A stretch of 64,000 nucleotides of DNA, taken from positions 1 through 64,000 of the forward strand of contig JAZPYO010000011.1 in the NCBI GenBank assembly GCA_045544195.1. Direction: 5' to 3'. Below are positions 53,081 to 62,621 of the stretch, piece by piece. Both the position numbers and the translations under genes were made by a program. The DNA is from RGIG7213 sp045544195 (lineage in GTDB: Bacteria > Bacillota > Clostridia > Oscillospirales > CAG-272). The notes under the pieces are model-generated. The model made no database searches and had not been told where the DNA came from. It saw only the letters and a program-made list of their open reading frames with translations. The number at the start of each line of letters is the position of its first letter. Within the stretch, counting starts at the first letter, position 1.

Positions 53081-54703
53081 CTTTTCTACACTCATCCAGC
53101 AGCCCTCTGCGCCGATTCCGTTTTCGGCGGGTGTTAATACGCCTTTTTCGATAAGGTGCTCGACAACTGCGTCAAGGATCGGCAGATTTGCAAGGCTGTT
53201 TGCAAATCTCCACTCCCCGATCAGATGATCGGGAACGGAGCTTTTAATAAGCGAAGCTATCTTTTTTGCAACTGCTTCGGCGTCGGCATCAAAATATCCG
53301 TTTTCTAATCCACGGCTGATGTCAAACAGCCTTTCCCTGTCAGAAAGAGAATTTACAAGTATCTTTGTGTATAGCATATCTCCCTCACGGTACAAATATC
53401 CGCATTCAATGGCTTTGGCGGAATGCTCCTTTTCTTCTTCGGAAAGCGTGCAAATATCAAGCCCATTGATCGAACGGAGTGCAAGCTGGAGAAGTGGATC
53501 TGTTGATATATTGTGACCGCAGGAAAAATGCTTTTGAACACGTGTAATATAGATATTATCAACACGTACATCAGAAAAGCCGCAGATATTCTTCGCTCCG
53601 ATGCCGTCCCAGCCGTTGCCGTAATATTTACCGTTATCAACGTATCCGAAGACGCTGAAAGGACGGGCCGTTGCGGTAATATTTGAAAAATGATCCTTCT
53701 GTAAGCTGTCCTTGACGCATTTTGCAAACGAATCGGCTATACTTGATATCTGCTGCCATAAGATCAGATTAAGATCGATTTTTTTATTCAGATACGGAAA
53801 GGCGAGATATTCAGATCTTTTATCCTCGATATAGCCTGATATAGTATCGCATATTTTTGGTAATTGCTCTGTATAAATAGCATTTGCCTTTTCAAACATA
53901 TCCTTATCAAGCAAAATGAAATTAAGGGCATATTTGCCGTTGTCCGATCTGCGAAGAAGTCCGTACTCGCCGTTTTCGCCCTTGCGGAGTATTTCAAGCT
54001 CTTCTTCAACGTAAATTGTAGGAACGTTCAGCTCCTCGGCAATTTCCGAGGCGCTCATCGGCTTTTTGTGGCAAAGCCATACTATGTGGTTTGAAAACAT
54101 TCTTGTGCATACGTTTCGTGGGTCGCCCCAATCGGGATTTCCCGTTCCCCAGATCGTAAAATCAATTCTGTCAAGAGCTATGGGTCTGTTATTGATTTCT
54201 GCCATTTCTTCTACCTCACTTTTAATTTTCTTCCTTGCTGAAAAAAGTCTTTGACGCACTGCCACCTCGCTTGTTTTATGGATCTTTGCTATTTCTGCTG
54301 TAGAAAGACCGTCTATGTAGAACATTATCATTACCTCGCGGTATGCTTTTGTCAAAAAGGCTATCCTTCGGTATATGGCGTTTAAACGTTCATCAGTATC
54401 ATCATTATCCGATTCCTCCGCTAATTTCAAAAGCAGCTCCTCGGAATTTCCTTCATATACGGCTTCTGTGTGCTTTTTGCGGTTATTTGAAAAATCAGCA
54501 TACACGTTACGCGCTATCCTCCATATAAACGGGTATGCCTGTTCTATCTGTCCGTCGCCGTTGGCAGCCTTGACAATGGCATAAACTATATCTGAGCATA
54601 GCTCCTCGGCTTCGTAGCTGTCATTTGTTCTTGCGTAGCAAAAGCCAAATAGCTTATCAAGCAGGTCATTATCAAAAAAATTCAGCAAGTCTTGTTTTTT
54701 CAT
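53078..54703 (-). CDS. ECF-like sigma factor with long C-terminal extension
   Basis: A protein of 541 residues. Sigma region 2 (~10-75, YEAEELCSDIVYAIVKAA and FIWRIARNVYADF) and region 4 (~110-170, YIDGLSTAEIAKIHKTSEVA) are clear. About 370 more residues follow with a winged-helix-like stretch (PMSASEIAEELNVPTIYVEE) and no known motif after it. There is no anti-sigma gene adjacent, so the extension may itself sense a signal. Start 54703 has GGAG before it; a longer frame has none. Fused sensor-type sigma factors exist in Clostridia, but the ligand is unknown. Confidence 0.88.
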   Translation of the reverse strand: MKKQDLLNFFDNDLLDKLFGFCYARTNDSYEAEELCSDIVYAIVKAANGDGQIEQAYPFIWRIARNVYADFSNNRKKHTEAVYEGNSEELLLKLAEESDNDDTDERLNAIYRRIAFLTKAYREVMIMFYIDGLSTAEIAKIHKTSEVAVRQRLFSARKKIKSEVEEMAEINNRPIALDRIDFTIWGTGNPDWGDPRNVCTRMFSNHIVWLCHKKPMSASEIAEELNVPTIYVEEELEILRKGENGEYGLLRRSDNGKYALNFILLDKDMFEKANAIYTEQLPKICDTISGYIEDKRSEYLAFPYLNKKIDLNLILWQQISSIADSFAKCVKDSLQKDHFSNITATARPFSVFGYVDNGKYYGNGWDGIGAKNICGFSDVRVDNIYITRVQKHFSCGHNISTDPLLQLALRSINGLDICTLSEEEKEHSAKAIECGYLYREGDMLYTKILVNSLSDRERLFDISRGLENGYFDADAEAVAKKIASLIKSSVPDHLIGEWRFANSLANLPILDAVVEHLIEKGVLTPAENGIGAEGCWMSVEK

Positions 54704-54814
54704 ATCTTTCTCCAAGCGATCGATCAATGCTTTCACTTATATAGTCAGTAGATTTCGGAAAATGTTAGGTAGGATTTGAATTATTATATCATAAAAAATC
54801 GTATCAGTCTATAA

Positions 54815-54858
54815 AAATCCCGCCGAGAGTAACCGTATGGTCGCTCTCGGCGGTGGTT
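54815..54858 (-). terminator. Terminator of the T-box operon, repeated family member
   Basis: Stem ccgccgagag (54820-54829) with ctctcggcgg (54844-54853), loop taaccgtatggtcg, followed on the minus strand by ATTTTT. Confidence 0.85.
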
Positions 54859-54882
54859 TTATTAAGATTTTTTGTAAGAGTG

Positions 54883-55692
54883 TCAGTTTATTCCGAGAAA
54901 TTGTGCAGCGTTGTTGTAAAGTATATCCTCTCTCTGCTTTTCGGTAAGACGTATTTTGAAGAAAAGCTCCAATTCGTCCTTAGGGCACATAACGGGGTAA
55001 TCTGTGCCGAACATTACCTTTTCAGAGCCGAATTTGCTTATAAGATATTCTGCCTTTTCGCTCGTCATTGCCCAAAGCGCAGACGATGTATCGTACCATA
55101 CATTTTCGTGGCCGCTGAGATACTGCACGCCGTCCTCAGAGGTCATATATCCGCCCAAATGTGCGGCGATAACCTGCAATTTCGGAAAATCGTCAAGTAT
55201 CTTGCGGAGCTTTTTCGGCTGGGAAAACTGATATTGAGGGCGGTTATCGCCTATGTGAAAATACACGGGAAATCTTCCCTGAGCTTCTTCATAAAGGGGA
55301 TACAGCTTTTTATCGTCAACGTCTATTCCCTGAATGTCGGGGTGTATTTTTATACCCTTCAAGCCCAAGGACAGAGCGTAGTCGATCTCCTTTTTCATAT
55401 CCTCGCAATCCTGATGCAGTCCTCCGAAGCCGACGGATTTAAATCCGTCGTTCGCTGCCGCTTGAACAGTTTTTGATAAAAATTCATTTACATGGGGGAC
55501 CTGATGGGGATTTGTAGCAACGGAGAACACGAGAAAGCCCGATATTCCGTACTGCTTATCTTTATCGGTCATATCTGTGTATGTTCCTTTGCCCTGAGGC
55601 ACAAAATCATAGAATTTTCCGAGATTCACTACCGCCTTTTCAGATATCGCATCGGGGTATATATGCGTGTGAATATCAAATATCTTATACAA
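54883..55692 (-). CDS. Amidohydrolase family 2 protein
   Basis: A protein of 269 residues. IFDIHTHIYPDAISEKAV near the start holds the HxH metal pair. VIAAHLGGYM and FGTDYPVMCP supply later ligand histidine and aspartate. The family includes decarboxylases and hydrolases of organic acids. It is third in the T-box-controlled operon, 12 bp after the TIM-barrel gene; together they may handle a carboxylic acid. Substrate not identifiable. Confidence 0.88.
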   Translation of the reverse strand: MYKIFDIHTHIYPDAISEKAVVNLGKFYDFVPQGKGTYTDMTDKDKQYGISGFLVFSVATNPHQVPHVNEFLSKTVQAAANDGFKSVGFGGLHQDCEDMKKEIDYALSLGLKGIKIHPDIQGIDVDDKKLYPLYEEAQGRFPVYFHIGDNRPQYQFSQPKKLRKILDDFPKLQVIAAHLGGYMTSEDGVQYLSGHENVWYDTSSALWAMTSEKAEYLISKFGSEKVMFGTDYPVMCPKDELELFFKIRLTEKQREDILYNNAAQFLGIN

Positions 55693-55704
55693 TTTTTCCC
55701 TCCG

Positions 55705-56505
55705 TCATATACCGCGCATATACGATGCGTAGGTGTGGAATGCAATTCCTGAGCCCTCAAGCTCGGGAACCCATCTTTTTACCCATTCATAAGAGAAGTA
55801 TCCGTCATATCCCATATCGTTAAGACGCTTTACAGCGTCCTTTATGGGCAGATCTCCGTAGCCTGTAAGCATATATTTTATCTTTCCGTCCGCTTTTACA
55901 GAGTCCTTGACGTGAACGTGCTTTATATATTTTCCTATATTACGCAGTGTAAACTCCGGTGTTTCGTCAAAGTATCTTACCGTGTGGTTGATGTCCCACA
56001 GAACACCGCTGTTTTCGCTTTTTATCATCTGCATAAACTGTGACATTTTCAGCGATGAGGCAAGAATACCGTTTGTTTCTATAAGCGGAGTGACACCCAT
56101 AGAAGACACCATTTCGCATATCTTATCGTATTCTGCGGCAATGTCTTCAATATCGCATTCGGTAAGCGGGCCCGGAGTGTTTTCGCCCATTATACGCACG
56201 TATTTTACACCTAACTTCTGAGCCAGCTGAGCGTAAGCGAGCATCTCAAATTCCGCCAGAGGTATCTGCGAGGGGTCTGACATATATGCCCCTGAGGTAA
56301 GTATCGGAATACAAAGATGTGAGCTTTCAAGCTCCTTTTTTGTTTTTTCAATATTGCTGTCGCTGAATATCTTTATTCTCGGCGGGAACATCTCACGCAT
56401 AATTCCGCGTATTTCTATACCGTCAAAGCCGAGATCACGTGCTACTGCAAGTATTTCTGCCCATGTCCATTCAGGGCAGCCGAGTGTTGAAAAGCTTAGT
56501 TTCAT
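55705..56505 (-). CDS. Sugar phosphate isomerase/epimerase-type TIM barrel
   Basis: A protein of 266 residues, AP-endonuclease-2/xylose-isomerase-like fold. Start motif FSTLGCPEWTWAEILAVAR and metal ligands are spread over ETNGILAS, DINHTVRY, VHVKDSV and YEWVKRWVP. Such proteins isomerise keto or hydroxy acids and sugars. It is 17 bp after the acyl-CoA synthetase gene. Exact reaction unknown. Confidence 0.85.
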   Translation of the reverse strand: MKLSFSTLGCPEWTWAEILAVARDLGFDGIEIRGIMREMFPPRIKIFSDSNIEKTKKELESSHLCIPILTSGAYMSDPSQIPLAEFEMLAYAQLAQKLGVKYVRIMGENTPGPLTECDIEDIAAEYDKICEMVSSMGVTPLIETNGILASSLKMSQFMQMIKSENSGVLWDINHTVRYFDETPEFTLRNIGKYIKHVHVKDSVKADGKIKYMLTGYGDLPIKDAVKRLNDMGYDGYFSYEWVKRWVPELEGSGIAFHTYASYMRGI

Positions 56506-56522
56506 ATTTATCAGATCCTTTC

Positions 56523-58190
56523 TTATGCGGTCTCAACCGATGCGGCATCGTGAAGATCAAGCATATCAACAGCCATTTCACGAAGCTTGTATTTTTGTAT
56601 CTTTCCGCTTGCCGTCATAGGCAATTCGTCTATTATAAGTACGTATTTCGGTACTTTATGACGAGCCATATTCGCCTTTACGTAATCCTTGATCTCATCG
56701 GGAGCTATTTCCATACCGTCCTTTGCTACTACGAACGCACATATCTCCTCGCCGTACTGTACGCTCGGCGCGCCGACTACCTGAACATCCTTTACCTTTT
56801 CGTATGTGTATATAAAGTCCTCGATCTCCTTAGGGTAGATATTTTCACCGCCTCTGATGATCATATCCTTTATTCTTCCCGTTATCTTGTAATATCCGTC
56901 CTCGTCAACGCACGCCAGGTCGCCTGTATGAAGCCAGCCGTCCTTGTCTATTGCCTGTGCTGTCGCCTCGGGCATCTTGTAGTAGCCCTTCATTATATTG
57001 TAGCCTCTTGCGCAGAACTCGCCGTTTACGCCGGGGCCTACCTCCTCGCCTGTTTCGGGATCTACGATCTTCGTTTCAACACAAGGCATTGATTTTCCGA
57101 CGGAGTTAACTCTGTGCTCAAGCGTTTCGTCCGTCGTTGTCATCGTACAGGCGGGTGATGCCTCTGTCTGACCGTATGTTATCGTGATCTCGCGCATACC
57201 CATTTCGTCAATAGCGCGCTTCATCATTTCGATAGGGCAGGGAGAGCCTGCCATTATTCCCGTGCGGAGATTTAACTTGAAACGCTTGAATTCGGGATGC
57301 TCCAGCATTGCAATGAACATTGTGGGAACACCGTGAACGGCTGTGCATTGCTCCTTTTCAAGAACCTCAAGCACGGTCAAGGGCTGATAGTAATTTACAG
57401 GCACCATCGTTGTTGCGTGGGTGATGGAAGCCATTATCGCAAGCACCAGACCGAAGCAGTGGAAGAAGGGAACGGGGATGCACAGCTTATCCTTTTCGGA
57501 AAACTTCATACAGTCGCCTATTCCAAGACCGTTGTTTATGATATTGTAGTGCGTGAGCATAACGCCCTTGGGAAAGCCTGTTGTTCCCGACGTATACTGC
57601 ATATTTATAACATCGTGAATGTCGAGCGACGCCTTTGCTTGCTTAAGCGCCTCGGGCGATACGCTTTCATACAGCGCGGCAAATGTATCCCAATGCCACA
57701 TACCGCTATGGGCATTTTCGTCTATTGTTATTATGTGCTTCAGAAACGGAATACGCTGGCTGTTTATTTCCGTACCTGCCTTCATATCCTTCAATTCGGG
57801 AATGAGCTGGTACATTATTTCAACGTAATTTGAATCCTTGAAGCCGTCGCACATTACAAGCACCTTTGTATCCGACTGCTTCAAAAGATATTCAGCCTCG
57901 TATACCTTGTAGTTCGTATTTACCGTTACAAGAATAGCTCCGATCTTTGCAGCGCCGAAAAGCGTCATAAGCCAGTGCGGATAGTTGGTTGCCCATATTG
58001 CGACCTTATCTCCCTTTTTTACGCCCAAGGCCATAAATGCTCTTGCTATTCTGTCACATTCCTCGTTGAATTCCTTGTACGTTCTCTGATAATCAAATTT
58101 TGCCGCGTATTTGACAGCCATCTGATCGGGATAATTCTCAGCGATATATTCGATCTGCTCGCCGAGAGTGCGTTCGATAAAATTTGCCAT
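56523..58190 (-). CDS. Acyl-CoA synthetase (AMP-binding)
   Basis: A protein of 555 residues of the adenylate-forming superfamily. The ATP-binding loop YTSGTTGFPKGVMLTHYN is near residue 193, the motif TYGQTEASPACTMT near 340, the hinge GRIKDMIIRGGENIYPKE near 440, and the C-terminal catalytic lysine in TASGKIQKYKLRE. It links a carboxylic acid to CoA through an acyl-AMP. The operon begins with a T-box leader, unusual for this family. A branched-chain or aromatic short acid fits this context; chain length is unproved. Confidence 0.9.
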   Translation of the reverse strand: MANFIERTLGEQIEYIAENYPDQMAVKYAAKFDYQRTYKEFNEECDRIARAFMALGVKKGDKVAIWATNYPHWLMTLFGAAKIGAILVTVNTNYKVYEAEYLLKQSDTKVLVMCDGFKDSNYVEIMYQLIPELKDMKAGTEINSQRIPFLKHIITIDENAHSGMWHWDTFAALYESVSPEALKQAKASLDIHDVINMQYTSGTTGFPKGVMLTHYNIINNGLGIGDCMKFSEKDKLCIPVPFFHCFGLVLAIMASITHATTMVPVNYYQPLTVLEVLEKEQCTAVHGVPTMFIAMLEHPEFKRFKLNLRTGIMAGSPCPIEMMKRAIDEMGMREITITYGQTEASPACTMTTTDETLEHRVNSVGKSMPCVETKIVDPETGEEVGPGVNGEFCARGYNIMKGYYKMPEATAQAIDKDGWLHTGDLACVDEDGYYKITGRIKDMIIRGGENIYPKEIEDFIYTYEKVKDVQVVGAPSVQYGEEICAFVVAKDGMEIAPDEIKDYVKANMARHKVPKYVLIIDELPMTASGKIQKYKLREMAVDMLDLHDAASVETA

Positions 58191-58225
58191 AAGACCTCAC
58201 TTAATAATATAATTCACTGAATTCA

Positions 58226-58490
58226 TAAAAACAACCCCGACAAAGCCGTTTCGGCTCTGTCGGGGCGAAGAAAAACAAATCTCCGCGGTACCACCCGCAT
58301 TTTTATCTTCGGATACTGAAATATCCTATCCCTGTAACGGAGGAGTACCGTGCGCGCTTAGGTAAATAACTTCGGCGGCAAGCTCAGAAGCGAGCTTCGA
58401 TCATACAAGCTCCGAAAGGCTCACACCATACCCTTTCTCTCTGCAGGATCCGTACGATCTACTTTTCTTCATCATAGCTTTTATTCTATG
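58226..58490 (-). promoter_or_regulatory. T-box leader (tRNA-sensing riboswitch)
   Basis: On the minus strand the leader from about 58486 holds Stem I, with AGTA opposite a GAA-containing specifier loop at about 58395-58405 and the distal GAGAGAAAGGG segment. Next come the conserved T-box GGGTGGTACCGCG (rc of 58285-58298) and a factor-independent terminator (58235-58265). A UGGU core fits a tRNA with A as discriminator base. The specifier is ambiguous by eye: GCU (Ala) or CUC (Leu), because the loop reads GAAGCUCG. It lies between lysC's end and the acyl-CoA synthetase start, so it controls the latter operon. Confidence 0.9.
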
Positions 58491-58492
58491 GG

Positions 58493-58521
58493 ATTATAGC
58501 ACGATTTTTATGCTGTGTCAA
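58493..58521 (-). promoter_or_regulatory. Promoter of the T-box operon
   Basis: TTGACA (58516-58521), 17 bases and TATAAT (58493-58498), a full consensus promoter placed just beyond the lysC stop codon. Confidence 0.85.
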
Positions 58522-58544
58522 TAAGACGTTTTTCAAATTTACAA

Positions 58545-59861
58545 TTATGCAATAAACTCTTTATAAATTGCGTTTACTGCCTTTTCAAAGTCATTTTCCT
58601 CAATACCGATGATGATATTCATTTCATCTGAGCCCTGGTCGATCATCTTGATGTTGACGTCAGCTCCCGCAATAGCCTTGAATACCTTTGCTGCCGTGCC
58701 CTTCGCCTTGACCATTGCTCTGCCGACAACGGCAACGAGTGCAATGCCGTCCTCGATATAGAGGCTGTCAGGCGATACTGCCTTGTTTATGCTTGCTATA
58801 AGCTGATCGCGTATAGCATCGATGTCGGATGTTCTGAGCATTATTGACATCGTATCTATACCTGAGGGAAGATGCTCAAAGGAGATGTTCATATCCTCAA
58901 GAACGGAAAGTATCTTTCTTGTAAAGCCGACCTCACCGTTCATCATATCCTTTTCGATATGTATTGATGAAAAGCCCTTTTTGCCTGCAATTCCCGTTAT
59001 GATGTTCTTCGTGTCGTATTTGTCGCTGCTGGCAACTATCATTGTGCCGGGATCGTCGGGAGCGTTCGTGTTTTTGATATTTATCGGAATACCTGCTATC
59101 TGAACGGGGAATATTGCATCCTCGTGAAGAACGGTAGCGCCCATATATGAAAGCTCACGCAATTCTCTGTATGTTATCGTTTCTATTACCTTGGGATTTT
59201 CGACTATTCTCGGGTCAGTCATAAGGAATCCCGAAACATCCGTCCAGTTTTCGTAAAGAGTTGCGTTTGCGGCGCGGGCAAGAATGGAGCCTGTGATGTC
59301 AGAGCCGCCTCTTGAAAACGTTTTGATCGTGCCGTTGGGCATTGAGCCGTAGAAGCCGGGAACGACGGCGTACTCGTGCTTTTTCAATCTTTCGGAAAGA
59401 ACTGTGTTCGTGCGCTCTGCATCAAACGTTCCGTCGCTCTTGAAGAATATTACCTCTGATGCGTCGATAAAATCGTAGCCCATATGCTTTGCAAGTATCA
59501 TCGAGTTGAGATATTCACCTCTTGATGCGGCGTAATCTCTGCCCGCCATACCGTAAAGGGCAGCCTTTATTTTTGATAATTCCTTATCAAGAGGGAGATC
59601 TACTCCCAGATCGTTTGCAATATCGGTGTATCTGTACGATATTTCACCGAAAAGCTGCTCAATGCTTTCTCCGCTCGATGCCTTATCGTATAAGAGATAA
59701 AACATATCAGTAACCTTGAAATCGCCCGTGAAGCGTTTGCCGGGTGCTGATGCAACTGCATATCTTCTGTTTTTGTCAGCCTTTATAATACTTGCTACCT
59801 TTCTGAACTGATCGGCGCTCGCAAGTGAAGAACCGCCGAATTTAACTACCTTCAAGCTCAT
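58545..59861 (-). CDS. lysC: Aspartate kinase
   Basis: A protein of 438 residues. KFGGSSLASADQFRKVA at residue 7 is the catalytic kinase motif, and SRGGSDITGSILARA near 200 binds substrate. C-terminal ACT domains (~300-438, VVGRAMVKAKGTAAKVF) give allosteric control. It phosphorylates aspartate, the first step to lysine, threonine and methionine. It is translated 19 bp after the large GAP1-like gene. No lysine riboswitch is seen before it because the leader is coding. Confidence 0.95.
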   Translation of the reverse strand: MSLKVVKFGGSSLASADQFRKVASIIKADKNRRYAVASAPGKRFTGDFKVTDMFYLLYDKASSGESIEQLFGEISYRYTDIANDLGVDLPLDKELSKIKAALYGMAGRDYAASRGEYLNSMILAKHMGYDFIDASEVIFFKSDGTFDAERTNTVLSERLKKHEYAVVPGFYGSMPNGTIKTFSRGGSDITGSILARAANATLYENWTDVSGFLMTDPRIVENPKVIETITYRELRELSYMGATVLHEDAIFPVQIAGIPINIKNTNAPDDPGTMIVASSDKYDTKNIITGIAGKKGFSSIHIEKDMMNGEVGFTRKILSVLEDMNISFEHLPSGIDTMSIMLRTSDIDAIRDQLIASINKAVSPDSLYIEDGIALVAVVGRAMVKAKGTAAKVFKAIAGADVNIKMIDQGSDEMNIIIGIEENDFEKAVNAIYKEFIA

Positions 59862-59880
59862 TTGAATTATGATCCTTTCA

Positions 59881-62424
59881 TTAACTGTTTTTCTTGCCGA
59901 AAAGTTTTTGGAATATTGAAGTCTTTTCGGGCTCTGTGTTCAACAGATCGTTGAACTTGCCGATCATCGTAAGATCGGTGTCAAAATGGAATTCCGCACA
60001 TACTCTCAACGATTCGATATTTTTGGAATTGAGCTTCGTTATCTGACGTGCGCAGGCGCGCTTGCCCGACTCTGAGCAGAAATTTATAACGAATTTCGCA
60101 AATTCGCACAGCGCTGTATAATCGCCCTTGCTCTTGCCCTGCTTTACGTAGGGCTTTGTGAACTGTGCTATGAAGTCGGCCTCTGTTTGCTGGGTAAACG
60201 AGAAAAATCTGTACATTCCGCAAACAGTGTTGTAATCGGGCAAATATTCCGACATATTCGGAACGAGCCAGGAAATATAATCGTCAAGCTCCTTTTCGGA
60301 AAGAGACGAAAGATCCACCTTGCCGTTTTTCGTATATTCAACAAGCGTCGGATATATTTTTTCGTAGCTCTTTTGATTGTCTATATCTTCGAGCAGGGAT
60401 GCAAAGCACAGGCAAAGCAGTCTGCCCGAAACGGGCTTGTTGCATACGTTGCGAACGTAATTTGCTATGAGCCATAAAAGCTCTGTCTGCTTTTTGTTGG
60501 GATTTGGGCAGATGTCACGGTTTGCCACGTTTTCGCAAAGCTCATCGCTGTATTTTATGCACACACGGTGCTTTGCGGCAGAGTGGAGCGCGTAAAAGTC
60601 GCCCTCCTCTATCTTTTTGCTGAAATTGCTCCTGAATGTCTGGCAGTAGAATTCAAGGGCAGGAACGTAATACTCGTTGAAATACTGATCCGATACTGAA
60701 AAATAATTCTTGTCATGCTCCTCAAATGCATCTGTAAGCTCGTCGGCGCTTTCCGCAATGTTCATACGGGCGGTGAATACCGCAAACAGAAGCTCTGTTC
60801 TGTCAGCATCCATAAGATGCCTGTAAACGCCCGACGGCTCTTTTGCAGAGGCGTAGCATATAAACTCCTCCTGAGCTGTCGGTATGAGATTTTCAAATCT
60901 TCCCTCAAGCGACGCTTCGATCGTCAAATATGCAGAGCAAAGAATTACAGGATCATAGCTTACCGCGTACATAATATGCTTTACGCAATCGCTGCTGTAC
61001 GGTGCGCACGATCTGATATATTCCGCAACGAACGATCCGCCCTCGGAATCAGGGGTAAGATCTTCGGGTGTCATATTCTTTGCGATGAGATATTCCTTGA
61101 ATATTCTGCAAACGAGCTTTATCTTATGATCAGGCGCTTCTGATGCCAGAAGGTTTACGATAAACCGTCTGTACTTCTGTGACATCAGTCTGCACGGCAG
61201 GGAAATGCCTGAGCTTTCAGCGCATATTACAGCCTTTTCATAAAAGGCAAACAGCTTTTCTTCATTACATTCAGCGCTGCATATGACAGCCAAAGAAACG
61301 TGAGTTATATATTCCTTAATAGCATTCTGGAGCTTGTATGAAAGCGTTTCCGCTTTTCCGCATATAAATATGAATATTGCCGAAACGTAAGCGGGATCAA
61401 AGGCGCAAACGGCATTTCTGTCTGCAAGTGCAGACTCTGTAAGGCGTATGTATGCCTCGTCGTTGCCGAAATTGTTCACTGCAACTGCCGATACTGCAAA
61501 ATCACGGTATGTGGTTGATGCAATACCGCCTCTGATAACGGTATAAAGGGTGTATATCTCCTGGATGCGATCCATTGTTACCTTGTGAAAGCACGCTTCT
61601 GTAAATGCTTTGAAATCCTCAACGTACTTGTATGCGTGGAGCATTCCGTCACTCAGAAATTCATATACGGGGTGTATTACGGGGTATTCGGGAATATCTC
61701 CGTTTTTCAGATCGAAAAGACAGCTTCCGAGCGATTCTGCATTGCCTTTTACAGTATCGTTCATATCCTCGCTCCGTATGCCGCATATACGGTATGCTTT
61801 CATATCGTCAGAGGGAATACAGCCCGTCGTAAAGCTTATGCCCTCGGCTATCGCCTTGGGAAGCGCAAACGACACAGCGCCTATCCACAGAGGGATATTC
61901 TCCTCGTCATCGCATATAAATATCGGCTTATCGGCGTTTTCGCGGCAGGTAACGGCATAGAGCAGCCGTCTGAATACGAGCTGTCTGTCGTTGATGCCGA
62001 GAAAATTCATAATGCGGTTTACGTTCACCGTGTTCGACGGTACAAGCTCGCATTCGGAAAGATAGTCAGTACCCTCTGCGCACGATACATCGGAGTCGGA
62101 TACGCCGTGAATGAACGATCCTGAGGATATATATTCGCACGGTAAGCCTTCAATATCCTTACCTATCAGAGTATGTGTGACGATGTTGCGCACGCGGGAT
62201 CCGTCAGAAAGAACAGCCTCGCCCGATGCGGTGGCGCGGGAAAAGATCCTCTTGCCGTCCTTGTATTCGTAGGAAAATGAAGTGCCTGTCAGAAAATACG
62301 GCTTTTGCGCATATTTTTTTGCCTCGTCCGCTGAAAACCCTCGGCTCTTGCTGAGGATGCCCCAGCCGGGTATTCCGTCAAATCCACTCTGTCTGTATGT
62401 GGCGATAAGTTGCTCGAATTTCAT
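59881..62424 (-). CDS. Large GAP1-N-like protein
   Basis: A protein of 847 residues. The N-terminal ~260 residues match the GTPase-associated protein 1 N-terminal region: QSGFDGIPGWGILSKSRGFS, NIVTHTLIGKD, QLVFRRLLYAVTC and AIAEGISFTTGC align with that family's conserved blocks. The rest is mostly helical with no motif I know. In other bacteria GAP1 proteins sit beside small GTPases and dynamin-like or conflict systems; here it precedes aspartate kinase by 19 bp. Start 62424 has GGAGGAG upstream; a longer version lacks a site. Function unknown. Confidence 0.7.
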   Translation of the reverse strand: MKFEQLIATYRQSGFDGIPGWGILSKSRGFSADEAKKYAQKPYFLTGTSFSYEYKDGKRIFSRATASGEAVLSDGSRVRNIVTHTLIGKDIEGLPCEYISSGSFIHGVSDSDVSCAEGTDYLSECELVPSNTVNVNRIMNFLGINDRQLVFRRLLYAVTCRENADKPIFICDDEENIPLWIGAVSFALPKAIAEGISFTTGCIPSDDMKAYRICGIRSEDMNDTVKGNAESLGSCLFDLKNGDIPEYPVIHPVYEFLSDGMLHAYKYVEDFKAFTEACFHKVTMDRIQEIYTLYTVIRGGIASTTYRDFAVSAVAVNNFGNDEAYIRLTESALADRNAVCAFDPAYVSAIFIFICGKAETLSYKLQNAIKEYITHVSLAVICSAECNEEKLFAFYEKAVICAESSGISLPCRLMSQKYRRFIVNLLASEAPDHKIKLVCRIFKEYLIAKNMTPEDLTPDSEGGSFVAEYIRSCAPYSSDCVKHIMYAVSYDPVILCSAYLTIEASLEGRFENLIPTAQEEFICYASAKEPSGVYRHLMDADRTELLFAVFTARMNIAESADELTDAFEEHDKNYFSVSDQYFNEYYVPALEFYCQTFRSNFSKKIEEGDFYALHSAAKHRVCIKYSDELCENVANRDICPNPNKKQTELLWLIANYVRNVCNKPVSGRLLCLCFASLLEDIDNQKSYEKIYPTLVEYTKNGKVDLSSLSEKELDDYISWLVPNMSEYLPDYNTVCGMYRFFSFTQQTEADFIAQFTKPYVKQGKSKGDYTALCEFAKFVINFCSESGKRACARQITKLNSKNIESLRVCAEFHFDTDLTMIGKFNDLLNTEPEKTSIFQKLFGKKNS

Positions 62425-62472
62425 ATGCTCCTCCGTTTCGTTCTTCATTGAATGGGCATTAATAATCAATAT

Positions 62473-62501
62473 ATTATATAACCGCACGTATCAAATGTCA
62501 A
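62473..62501 (-). promoter_or_regulatory. Promoter of the GAP1-like/lysC operon
   Basis: TTGACA (62496-62501), 17 bases and TATAAT (62473-62478), both full consensus, ~45 bases before the start at 62424. Confidence 0.85.
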
Positions 62502-62621
62502 TACCCTTTTTGGAAATAATTATAGTACACACTTTAAATTAAATTTACAATTAAAGATTTTATTTGCTTTGATGTGGTGATATAATACTATGAACACTAT
62601 AAAATGAGGAGTCGTAAAAAT

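Noticed and set aside
56439..57092. Open frame of 217 codons opposite the acyl-CoA synthetase
   Set aside because: Antisense shadow of a clear AMP-binding enzyme.
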